Assembly: GCA_021018995.1 (NCBI GenBank)
Contig: CM037595.1
Span: forward strand, 97,677,491 to 97,741,490
From: Chloranthus sessilifolius
Lineage: Eukaryota; Streptophyta; Magnoliopsida; Chloranthales; Chloranthaceae
DNA length: 64,000 bases
Direction: 5' to 3'
Under the pieces are notes generated by a model. It searched no databases. It saw only the letters and a list, made by a program, of their open reading frames with translations, and was not told the origin of the DNA. The position numbers and the translations under genes are program-made. Positions within the stretch are counted from its first letter, which is position 1. Each line of letters begins with the position of its first letter. Below, in pieces: positions 9,191 to 18,946 of this stretch.

Positions 9191-10690
9191 ACCGGGGGGT
9201 GTCATACAAATGTCCATAAATAGGGTCCAGGGATCAATAATAAAAATGTAATATAATGTCGAAAGCTTTTGCAAGTCATGTCAGACCGGGCGCATCATTG
9301 GTCACACCAATGCGCGTCAGACGTTCCTTTTCCAATAAGCGTTTATAAATTCTTAGATTAAATATATTCATTGTTCGGTTTCCTAGGGGAATGGCCGGTT
9401 TGGGCTAGTAATTGAAGTGAATTTGGTAGGTGAGTCTCTTTGTTCATTTTTCTTTGGTTTCTTTCCGCTTTTTTAATTTTGGGAGTAAGATATTTGGTTT
9501 TAGAAGTAAGTGGTATTTTTTTTTGGAGTAAAAGATTTTTGGTTTGAGAAGTAAGGTTTTTTTTTTTTGAAAGTTTGAGAATTTAACTTAGATTAATTCG
9601 GTGGTAAAGCGGCAAAAAATGTGGCTTCCGAGATGTCGCTGAGCAGATCTACCGATACAGGATTTGTGGAGTCGACCGTTTGTATAGTTGCCAAGATGAC
9701 ACTTGGCATGCCGGATACTCCGTCTAACCTTCTCGATAAATACTGATGATTGTCTCTTATGAGAGGACTATAATGATTCGCGAGTCAAGAGAGATGAGAA
9801 AACATTTGACTTAATCATAGCTAACTATATTTTACAAGGAATATCGAGTAATTAAAAAAGTGGGTAGTACTTACCTGGGGATGATACTTACCTGAGCTAT
9901 GCGTAGCTTGTGTAGTCCGTGATGGGATTGATGGGTTGTTAGGGTCATGCTGCAATGGGACTTGGGGATTCTTTCTCTTTTTTTTTTGTTCGCTGTGGCA
10001 GAGCTTGGCGGTCGTCGGTGTGATGTGATGTCTTGGAGAAGCGATGTCGCGGTGGGACTTGAAAATTTTTCCTTACTTCGGTTGTGTGCTGGGGACGAGT
10101 CCGGTGGGATGTGGGGATTCTGACGGGATGGTCACGCTGGGACTTGGCATTGGTCGGATGCGATGGGACATGGGAGGAGTCCCAAATTTTTTTTTATTTT
10201 TTTTTTGCTGCGGCAGTGGTGTCTGGCGACTATTACGCATTGATTAATTTAGGATGAGGGTTCTTTGCTTTAGCGATGGGACACGATCGAGCTTTCTCCC
10301 TTTTCATTATATGGCATGGAAGGTATTGTTTGAGCTTTTCGGGTAGTGATGTTTGCAATGGGACGTTGATGGGATATTAGCTGCGATAGGTGTGTCATGT
10401 TTCTTTCTTTGGCAGATCTTGGGTTGTACAAGATCACGTTGTGGTTGCGTCGTGATTGGCTTCATTTTTAGCTTCTCATGAGAGGATGTGTGATGGCGTG
10501 ATTGATTTATTGCGATTGGACTGGATATTGAGGTGGTATCATGTGTGTGCATCTTATCGTGATGGGATATGCGTGAGCGGCAGTCCCTTTTTCTTTTTCT
10601 CTGAACAGCCTGTGAGGCTACGCGATAGGATAGGATGATTTTGATCGAGATAAGATAAAAAGATGTGAAGCTATAAATTTTGTCCAGAGT
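9191..10690. other. Element 3' region without a recognisable gene
   Basis: Long T runs (9515, 9560, 9980, 10190) and a loosely repeated GATGGGAC motif (9920-10560) dominate. Open frames here are low in complexity and not convincing as genes. Confidence 0.4.
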
Positions 10691-11060
10691 CAGGCATTGC
10701 ACGTCTGATTTAGATCTCTCAATATGATTGCACGCCTATTTTCAAGCGTGCAATCGTAGGTTTGAAGGGTTGTTTACGCGTGTCTGAGTGCGCGTGCGAT
10801 TGGATTATGCACTCCAACAATTGCGCATGATCGAAGCGTCACTAGGTCACTGTGCGTGCGCCCTTTCATATTGCGTGGCTGGGGTGTGTCGTTTAATGAG
10901 GTTGCACGATTCACAATGAGCGCGTGATCAGAGCATCCCGCTGTTGGCACAGGCGATGGTTTAGTTGCGCGCTCGGTTTGGAGCGCGTGTTTTGGCTTAT
11001 ACGTAGTGTGCATGGCGTGTGACTTATTTAAATGCATGTGTGCTTGCGCGTGATTAAGGT
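10690..11060 (+). promoter_or_regulatory. GCGC-motif cluster upstream of the first antisense TATA box
   Basis: About ten variants of TTGCGCG, ATTGCACG and AGCGCGTG lie in 370 bp, on both strands, immediately before TATATAAG at 11068. The motif resembles the LTR cluster. Confidence 0.5.
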
Positions 11061-11067
11061 CGTACTC

Positions 11068-11075
11068 TATATAAG
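11068..11075 (+). promoter_or_regulatory. First internal antisense TATA box
   Basis: TATATAAG on the plus strand, 118 bp before the ATG of a short ORF and directly after the GCGC-motif cluster. Confidence 0.5.
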
Positions 11076-11193
11076 CGAGAGAACTTCATTTGCTTTTCAT
11101 CCGTCAGTTTAGTCTCGAGTTTTACTTTTTTGAGTCTCTTATGTTCTAAAATCCTATTTTAGTGATATCAGGTGATCTAACCGTTCGATTGAG

Positions 11194-11322
11194 ATGTCAT
11201 TTCTTCCTATGTACGTGATTTCGCGTGATCTTCGTCCTGAGGTGATGCTCGGGGAAGACATTATTCTAAGAATAGGCGATATTGGGAATGAGGACGCTAG
11301 TCTTTACATCGATCCCTTTTAG
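11194..11322 (+). CDS. Short antisense ORF of unknown function
   Basis: A 42-codon plus-strand frame beginning MSFLPMYVISRDLRPEV and ending at TAG. If that TAG was CAG, the frame would run about 14 codons more and finish in an Arg-rich tail. It lies about 120 bp downstream of a good TATA box and about 230 bp upstream of a hairpin module that also follows the PMD gene, so it looks like a separate small transcription unit. I do not recognise the peptide. It could instead be the 5' part of a larger, decayed gene. Confidence 0.35.
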   Translation: MSFLPMYVISRDLRPEVMLGEDIILRIGDIGNEDASLYIDPF

Positions 11323-11540
11323 GGAGCAGTGAAGGCAGTGTTGAGAAGGCGGCGACGGAGGAGGTGAAGATAGCGGAAGAGAAGGTATTACGAGTGGAGG
11401 GATATATTTCCCAACCAATCCTCCACCTCTTCTTCTGAAGCCTTCGATTGGACGTTCTGCTCTTCGCTTTGTGTTGATTTCGGGTTTTCAGTTTTCGTTT
11501 TGAGTTGTAGGTTAAAGTTTTAGGTTTTCATTTTGGGTTG

Positions 11541-11580
11541 TATATTCAGGAGGTATGCCTCCGGTGATATATGTAAAAAA
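11541..11580 (+). terminator. Hairpin module A (possible 3'-end signal)
   Basis: GGAGG-TATG-CCTCC at 11549-11562 forms a 5-bp stem with a 4-base loop. It follows TTGTATATTCA and precedes GGTGATATATGTAAAAA. Modules B (12533-12570) and C (17491-17530) share the layout. Confidence 0.5.
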
Positions 11581-12150
11581 ATTTCAGTTATAAATGAAGA
11601 GATGTTTTTATTTATTATGCTTATTTATTTGTTTAAACTTATTTAATGGATTAGTGAATGCGTATTTGATTTGTTTGATCTAGTTTATGATTTAATTTAG
11701 CTCGGAGTTTTAGGATTCATTCTGAATTTATTCAGGGTTTGTCCTGAACTTAATCTGCTTTATTTAGTTTCGTTTAAAGAGTTTACTTGGTTCTGTTTGG
11801 TTTGTTGGGGGCTTTTTTTTTTGTCCCAAGCAAGTTAGGGTCTTATTTTTGGAGAGTTTTTTTGTGTTTAAAGTTTAAGGTATTTTTGTTTTGGTCTTAG
11901 GATTGATTCAGCATGGTACTTGTTAGAAATGTGTGAATTTAGGGTTTAATTTAAAGTTTCTAGATGGGTGTTAAGTGTTTGAATCCTATTGGCTTGTTTA
12001 CTTTGCTTTAGGTTTATTTTTTTTGGGTTTGGGGTAAGTGTTGCATGATTATTGGTTTATTAGGTTGTCATGGATTTTGGTCTTTCAGGGGGGTATGTGC
12101 TTGGTTTTGGATTTAATTAGATTGAAAGGAGTTTAAAAGGGGTGACCAAT

Positions 12151-12213
12151 GGGGTTTTGGGTTTTGGGTTCTTGGGTTTTGGGTTTTGGGTGTTGGGTTT
12201 TGGGTTTTGGGTT
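12151..12213 (+). repeat. (GGGTTTT)n tract with G-quadruplex potential
   Basis: At least eight GGG or GGGG runs are separated by four- to five-base T-rich loops in about 63 bp. A shorter echo is at 12254-12270. The unit is close to, but not the same as, the plant telomere repeat TTTAGGG. Confidence 0.8.
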
Positions 12214-12532
12214 TCGGTTTAGGATGTATAGTTTATAAATGTGTGAGCCAATGGGGTTTTGGGTTCTTGTTGTTTTGAATTTCATTTCAAGCTTAGGATT
12301 AAAAGTTTTGGGGCATTTTTGTTCATTGATATCTTTTCTTCCTCTCTCTTTTGTATCCCGGGTATTGAACCCGAGGAGTTGTGGTTATTAAGGGGATTAT
12401 TGGGAATGGGCGGGATTGGGAATGCAAGGTGACACTTGGGTTGGTGCCATCACTCAAACTAGAAGTGGTTTCCCGAATAAATCCGGATTCGAGCATTGCC
12501 TGAACGTGCGAATTTTAAGTTTCTTATTTTAA

Positions 12533-12575
12533 ATTGTGTATTCAGAGGGTATGCCCTCAGTGTATTTTTTAATTA
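12533..12575 (+). terminator. Hairpin module B
   Basis: GAGGG-TATG-CCCTC at 12545-12558 keeps the loop and pairing of module A with different stem bases. It follows TTGTGTATTCA and precedes TGTATTTTTT. Confidence 0.5.
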
Positions 12576-13069
12576 TTTTATTTATTTATGAAGCAATTGC
12601 AGTTTCAATTTATTGGTGATTATTTCTATTTAGTAAATTTGGGTTTGGTTTTCTTTGATAGCTTATTTGACTGGTTTTGAGTGTGAGGTTTTAAGTTTGG
12701 TTTGATTTTATTTATTTATTTTGATCTGGGGTATGTTGGGAGCATTTTTGGTTTAGTTTAGTTTAGGTTTAAGTGCATGAATGATGGGGGGCATTTTTTT
12801 TTAGTTTAGTTTGGTCTTAGTTGGAGTGTGTAAATGATGAGGGTATTTCTTCATTTTTATTTTTTTTAGTTTGGTCTTCGTTGAAGTGTATAAATGATAT
12901 TGGGGAGCATTTTTCAGTTTGGTTTGGGGTGTAAATATTCTAAGTCTGGAGTGTTTTTGGATTGGTCTTAACAAGGGCATAGTTTAGGTTGGCAATCAGC
13001 GTCGGAAGTCTCCTAATTTGGTCCTATGCCTGCTATTCTGGGCATGTTTTTTTTTTCTTGGGAGATTAC
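12576..13069. other. T/G-rich stretch, no gene seen
   Basis: Repeated TTTGGTTT and TTTAGTTT words on the plus strand. It resembles the sequence after module A, so 11500-13060 may be an old tandem duplication. Confidence 0.4.
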
Positions 13070-13425
13070 GCACTTCCCTCCGTGCGCATAAACAAATTGC
13101 GCGCCTAAATAGATTGTGCGCATTTCAGAGGTTTAAAGGTTATTAAGCGTGAGTGGTCGGCCGTTTAACCCAGTTAAATGCACAGTATGGGGCGCAGGAT
13201 TAGGGCAGTGGCCGGTCACTGTTGAGGTGACTATTGGGCGCACAGATTCGGGCGCTTAAGGTGATTATGCGCTTGGTTGGCTGCGCGCAACCAGGTGGTC
13301 GGGTTAGTTTGAGCGGGCGATGATTTGTTTGCGCGCTCAAGGATTGGCGCTTGATCTAAATTATGCGCGGGGACTGTGATGCGTGATTCGATTATGCGCG
13401 TCAGTTTACGCGCACGATTTAGCCG
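13070..13425 (+). promoter_or_regulatory. GCGC-motif cluster upstream of the PMD gene
   Basis: Around twelve GTGCGCA, ATTGCGCGC, TATGCGCG and GGGCGCA variants occur in 350 bp, ending just before TATAAATA at 13431. This is the third such cluster in the element. Confidence 0.55.
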
Positions 13426-13430
13426 TGTCT

Positions 13431-13438
13431 TATAAATA
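13431..13438 (+). promoter_or_regulatory. PMD gene TATA box
   Basis: TATAAATA on the plus strand, 172 bp before the ATG at 13611. This spacing suits a plant promoter with a 5' UTR of roughly 150 bp. Confidence 0.6.
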
Positions 13439-13610
13439 GTTCAAAAACTTTTCATTCTTCCTGTGCTATCCATTTTGGTCTTTGATTCTCTATTTCCTTG
13501 TTTCTTTGCGCTCTAGTTTTTATGTTTTCGTGATATCTCGCGATTCGATCGTCCGTTTCAAGTGTCGTTTCTTTCATTCTTTCCAATTTTTTCGAGCTCT
13601 TCATTCTAGG

Positions 13611-16600
13611 ATGGAGTCTGAGGGTGGTGGTAGAGACGATCTCACTGTTTCTGAGTTGGAGAGGATTATGATGGGGGAGATAGGTGAGACCTCCTAGGCT
13701 TGGACCGATGCTGTCGTCATGGAGGAGGACATCAGGGAGATGGTTAGAGAGGAGGTACCGGTGAGTGACCAGGTGGTGGTCAGGGAGGTGGTACCCGAGA
13801 TTAAGCAGGGTGCAGCAGAGGATGAGGGTGAGAGGGTTGAGGAGGAGAGAGCTGAGGAGCACCAGGGGGAGGGGCGTCTGGATCCCAGACACTTCCCGCT
13901 GGAGGATTTTTTCGCTCGAGATCGGGTAAGTACCCGTGAGCAAGAGTTTCTTCATTTTCCTAGGCATTTAGGTTATGACATAGACTTAATAGGATATGGA
14001 AACCTTTTTAATTTATGTCAAACCTGCATTGATCACTGGTCGTGTGCTCACTCATGCATCATGACCGCATCTAGAGATAGGTCACATTTTTGTTTTTTCG
14101 TTCTTATCATGTTTTGTGTATTTATTATGAATTGTCATTCGTGTGTCCGAATATATCTCATTCGCTTTTAGCTTTAGGTCTGCTTGTCATAGGTGTGTGT
14201 TAGTATTATTTTTCTGCTTGTGTTTCGTTTGATAGGAGCCCTCGCAGTTGGCTATCAGCTCGGCGTGGACTGAGTCCCATACTTGGTATCGTGCCTTGCC
14301 GGTGTTTCAGCGAGCGTGATTGGTGTCTTTCAGTTTCGGACCGATCCTGGAGCTGGAGCCCTTTCAGGTCGATCGTGATTTGATTGCGACGATCTTAGAG
14401 AGGTGGAGGGAGGAGCATCATGCGCTTCTCTTTCCAGTTGGTATGTTACTGCCGACTCCAGAGGACTGGGTCCGCATCACTGGTTTTCATTTTGAGGGTG
14501 AGCCAATTATGGGGCAGATGGCCAGAGAGTACTTAGAGGTGTGTGAGGAGATTTTGGACGTACCGTATAGGTCGAGTGGATCGAGGCCGGATATAGTTCG
14601 AGTCACTTGGTTCTTCGATACGTTCGCCAGTGGCTTCGTCCCTCCGAGGCATCATTCGGAGGCAAGGACGTCTTACGAGGCACGTTGCGTGGTGGTGGCG
14701 GGTCGGGAGCCCATGGTGGAGTCGGGGTTGGCTGCGGATAGGGTGCTTCAAGCATTCTTAATGCACTTCCTCGGTGTAGTACTCTTTTCTTCTTCGACTC
14801 GGGGATGCGTCACTCGGTTGTTTTTACTAATTCTCAGGGGCTTGGATCGGGTCCCTACCTACGCTTGGGGTGTGGCAGCATTGGCGCATCTCTATGAGCA
14901 GCTTTATCGTCGGGGGCGGGGCGTCACGATGATCGGAGGTTTCTTTCCCTTCCTCCAAGTGAGTTTTAGTGAGTTGGTGTCATAGTGTCTTTATTTTTCT
15001 TTTGGTCATAACAGTTATTCAACATTTCTTTTCTTTTGTTTTCTAGTTTTGGGCGTATGATCATTTTGCTTTTCTTCATTCGGGGGTTCCGTTGGAGGTG
15101 ACGTTCATGTTTTTGTGGATGCATGTGTGGAGTGCAGCGCTTAGAGGTCGTCGCTGGTCTTCGGATCTTCAGACCGCTCGAGGCATCTTCGAGGACATGC
15201 ATGAGGGGTAGGTATATACTACTGCGTGTATGTTTTGTGTTATTTTTATTTGGTCTTTTAGGATCTAAGGCTTCATTGATTGGTTGGCCTGTTTATTTGG
15301 TTAGGTGATTTGAAGGCCATGCGCGGCCGAGGAGGATGCGGGTGTGCCAGTGATTTAGCCTGGCTAGCCCTTCTTTGACGTGTACATATAGGTCCATTAT
15401 TTTGAGAAGGTGGAGAGGATCCACCTATCTCGGGCGGTGTGGCAGCTGGGGCTTGCTCAGGAAGTCCCTCCAAAGATTCGCCACAGGGTGGCGAAGAGGA
15501 TGACCGGCCCCCCTAGCTGGAACTTTGCGGAGCAGATGGCGCTTCAAATGGCGGATTTTAGAGCAGGGGGACCAAGGTGACAGGGGCGCATGATGAGGCA
15601 GATGTCCGAGAGTATAGGAGATGGTTTAGTGTATTGGGTGGTGGGCGCCTCCTCACACGTCCCCTCCATGGGAATGGTTCTTTCGCGATTGGTGGGCCGG
15701 AGTTGCCATCGGCATTGAGGGAGAGACTGGCCGCATTGGAGCAGGGCCATCTCACTGCGAGTGCGCGGGGGGCGTTAGATGCCCTCCATAGGGCGATGGA
15801 GCAGATGGGGTGTGCTCCTCGTCCTGATAAGGAGATGTTGCACTCCTTAGCCTTCCCGATTGCTCAGGCTAGGGGAGCGGAGGATGATTTGGGGGCTCGG
15901 CTAGCGGAGACTCGACGGCTCCTGATGAGTTAATTTATTGGTTTTTTTATGTATTACGTTGACTTGGTCTTTCAGTCGTTCTAACATAGTTGTGGTGTTT
16001 CATTTTATTTTGGATAGTCTGAGAGGGAGGCCGAGGTTGTCAGTCATGTGACGATGATGGAGTTGTTACGCAGTCAGCAGCAGGTCGGCCAGAGGTGGAG
16101 GCCAGTTTGCGATCTAAGATTGACTGATTGGTAAGTGTCTATATGAATGTGGTTTTGTTAGTGCCATGAGTTCGCCAACTGATGTGTTTATTGTTATTTG
16201 TAGAGAGACGAGCTCGCTACTGGAGGTCCCGTCCCGACATTTGATCCATCTTTGGTTGCTTCCTCCAGTCGGGAGGATCTAGCGATGGCTATGCTTCGCG
16301 CTGAGCTGGAGCATTGGGTAATTTTCCTCAATCTTTCAAATTGTTTATGTAATTGTGTTAGTTTGTTGGATGTTATTATTTCGCTTTCTTAATAGTTTAC
16401 TAACATCGCGTGATATTTCAATGTCAGGTTGCTGAGGACCTTCAGACAAGGGAGGCGACTACTACCTCTCTACGCCCAGAGGGTCAGGTATAATTTTTGG
16501 TTCAGTGTAATTCAGTTTAGGTTATTTCATTCTATTTGTTCTTACATACTTTGGGTTTGTTCGTTTGGTTCTCGTGCAGGCGGTTCCGGACTCTGCTCTC

Positions 16601-17284
16601 GAGACTCCCCCTCAGGGGTCTATTCCTATTCCTTCTCAGGTATGTTTTAGTTATTGTGTTCGTAGTTTATTTGTCATTATAGTATTTTCTTATGTATTTG
16701 TTTGTTTTCATTACAGCCGCCTATGTTTGTTGTCCCTTTCATGCCTCCTACTGATCCAGTGACCACGACGACGGTTTAGTGCCTTCTGAAGGAGAGGGTG
16801 GATATGGTATGATTCTTTCTTTTTTAAAAGTTTCTCTTTTTTTTTTTTAATGTTCATATATATATATATATATTGATTTTCTTTGACTTGGTGTGGTTAT
16901 GTAGGTTCGTTAGCTTGAGAAGGCGCATTTAGAGGCAATGCAAGTGCGCGCCACTCCCGAGGCGAGACAAATCCTTGGGGAGACGCAAAGTCGCGATGAC
17001 CTATTCGTTGAGATGATGGTTGCACAAAAGACTCAGGAAGGGCGAGGCAGATCGGACAATGCTTGAGCGAGATGAGTGTCCCTAGATCGTGCGATGTCGT
17101 GAGGAGTGAGCGAGGGGTGCGTAGGCTGGCTAGTCAGTTTGATGGATCGGAGTCGAGGGCTACGGGTTCCTCAGCTGGGCAGTCTCGTCACACGTCACGT
17201 GATCGTGTCAGGGATGATGCTCGTGAGGATTCTGTCATTCGTGAGATTCTTGCGGGGTATCCTCCTCATTCACGATCAAGGTGA
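13611..17284 (+). pseudogene. Spliced plant-mobile-domain (PMD) gene inside the retroelement, antisense to pol
   Basis: About ten exons with GT-AG introns can be traced: 13611-13925, 14236-14958, 15047-15207, 15305-15933, 16018-16130, 16204-16317, 16428-16487, 16580-16639, 16717-16806 and 16905-17284. Exon 1 is acidic. Exon 2 holds the PMD core (ILERWREEHHALLFPVG, EDWVRITGFHFEGEPIMG, then WGVAALAHLYEQLYR). Exon 3 continues with FWAYDHF, and exon 4 with PFFDVYI and YFEKVERIHLSRAVWQLG. PMD proteins (MAIN/MAIL family in plants) act in chromatin silencing and also occur in transposons. Stops at 13695, 14317 and two in exon 4, plus a frameshift near 15570, break the frame. The stops fit C-to-T change. 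The exact start of exon 4 and its donor are uncertain. Confidence 0.75.
16856..16873. repeat. (AT)n microsatellite in the last PMD intron
   Basis: Uninterrupted TA repeats within the intron before the last exon. Confidence 0.8.
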
Positions 17285-17490
17285 TCTGTTAGCAGGACGA
17301 GTGAGGGGGTTCTGTGGCGGGGCCTCGTCGTCTAGAGGTTCCGAGGACTCCGGGTGTCAGGATTGTATTTTCAGAGGACCAGTCTACGGGCCTCCGAGCT
17401 GATGATACTAGGGACAACGGTGCTCGTCCATCCCAGTGGCAGCGTAGGGGGTAGGGGTGTGTGTGTTTGTTTTGTCCATTGTGTGTGTAT

Positions 17491-17530
17491 TGTATATAGG
17501 AGGGGATGCCCCCGGTGACAAGTGTAAAAA
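17491..17530 (+). terminator. Hairpin module C after the PMD gene
   Basis: GGAGGGGATGCCCCC with a GGGG/CCCC stem at 17502-17512. It is preceded by TTGTATAT and followed by GGTGACAAGTGTAAAAAG, so it matches module A closely. It lies about 210 bp past the last PMD exon. Confidence 0.5.
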
Positions 17531-17539
17531 GAAAAGAAA

Positions 17540-17545
17540 ACTTTG

Positions 17546-17578
<33 letters not shown>

Positions 17579-17580
17579 CT
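17540..17580. repeat. (TA)n(GA)n microsatellite
   Basis: TATATATA followed by GAGAGAGA directly after module C. Confidence 0.8.
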
Positions 17581-18930
17581 TTTTTTGGTCTAGATGTACC
17601 TGATTGGTTCCTTTTCTTTTAGTTACCTCTTGCGCCTATTCTTATTTTTCTTTTATTTTGGTGTCATTAACTGTCATCCGGACTTGGATGCTTCCTGAGC
17701 TGGCCTGGTGATGGTTGGATGTTGCTTTATACTGCACATGTAAAGGTAACACTATTAGTAATTTTTGTTCTCCCCCGTGCCAGTTGTCAAGGGGGTGAGT
17801 ATCTCAGACCGAGGTCTGGTAATAAAGGTGGATATGTGCTCTTTTTTTTCTTTTTTTTTTTTCTCTTTTTTTGAAAGTAATGCAACAGGGAAAGCAAATA
17901 GCTAAGATAGAAATAATAAAAATAAAAAAATAAAAAAAATTCCCCAGTGTAGGAGCGTGGTGAGATTGACAGTATAGTATCTTCGATAGCATCCTTTGAA
18001 TGGTAACTTTGTTATTCCTCATCTTCTTTATGGGCGAGTCGGCGCTTCTAAGGTGATTCTCCTTCTGATCAAAATTTTTTTCATAGTGTGTAGATGCAAT
18101 GGATCTTTTCTGGGCTTTAGATGAGCACTTTGGGACTATAAGCAGTCATGGATATTTGGTGAGTTAGTTTCGAAGAAACATTCATCAGTACTGTTGTATA
18201 ACCGGGGGAGGTCTCTTCGATTAGGTCAGTTATATACAAGGGTCGATCTTAGGGCATTGGTCATCCTATCTCGTGCCTATTAGGGAGAAGTATGATAGGT
18301 ATAGTAGGTGATTGCATCAGTCATCATTCATCAGTTTCCTAGGAGTATCCTGTCAGGCTTCTGATTTATCGTCCGAAATAAAAATAGAAGAGGGGAGGGC
18401 GGTAAGGCTCAGTGATATGGGGGATAGCTTGTATCTAATGCTTTCCAAAAGGGATGAGTAATAATCTTTTTCTTAAAGGGATACGGGTGCTATGATCGAG
18501 CTCTTCGTCATATGTCGGCACCATCAAAATCTCACATTCTATGATTAGCAGGAGCTTATCCTCCTCCTACCACCTTACGAAGACATTTAGTAGTATGGGG
18601 ACATTAGGGATGCCCTCGCAGCTTGCTTATATACTTCTAGTAAAGTTACCAGAGATGTCCTCACGGCCTGATTATGCTTCCTTGAGCTTATTGACTTGTT
18701 CATTCGTCGTAATGCTCTCACTTGATTTTTGATATATAGATAAATTTGAAAGGATCCTGCTAGCGCAAGAATAATGAGTTTTGATTGAACCTAGTATCTT
18801 CATTTTTTTGCTCTAACGTCTCCTCTAATGGCGGGGAAAGAGAAATGAGGATCGGGTATTAATTATGCTTTTGAAAGAGGTTAGGTAAGTCACTAGTCCT
18901 TCAATCAGATTGCCCGAGTGAGAAAGTGGG
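17581..18930. other. Spacer between PMD gene and pol 3' end
   Basis: An AATAAA at 17821 on the plus strand could serve as a poly(A) signal for the PMD transcript. No coding region is convincing; T- and A-runs lie at 17840-17940. Confidence 0.4.
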
Positions 18931-18946
18931 CAAAAAACTAGAAGTC

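Noticed and set aside
10307..11037. Minus-strand frames with many His, Thr and Ser codons
   Set aside because: They fall in GCGC-rich, promoter-like DNA and have low-complexity composition with no family resemblance.
12151..12213. Interstitial telomere
   Set aside because: The unit is GGGTTTT, not TTTAGGG, and it lies inside a retroelement.
13452..13967. 171-codon minus-strand frame
   Set aside because: It lies opposite exon 1 of the PMD gene, whose splice sites and continuation into PMD motifs are better supported.
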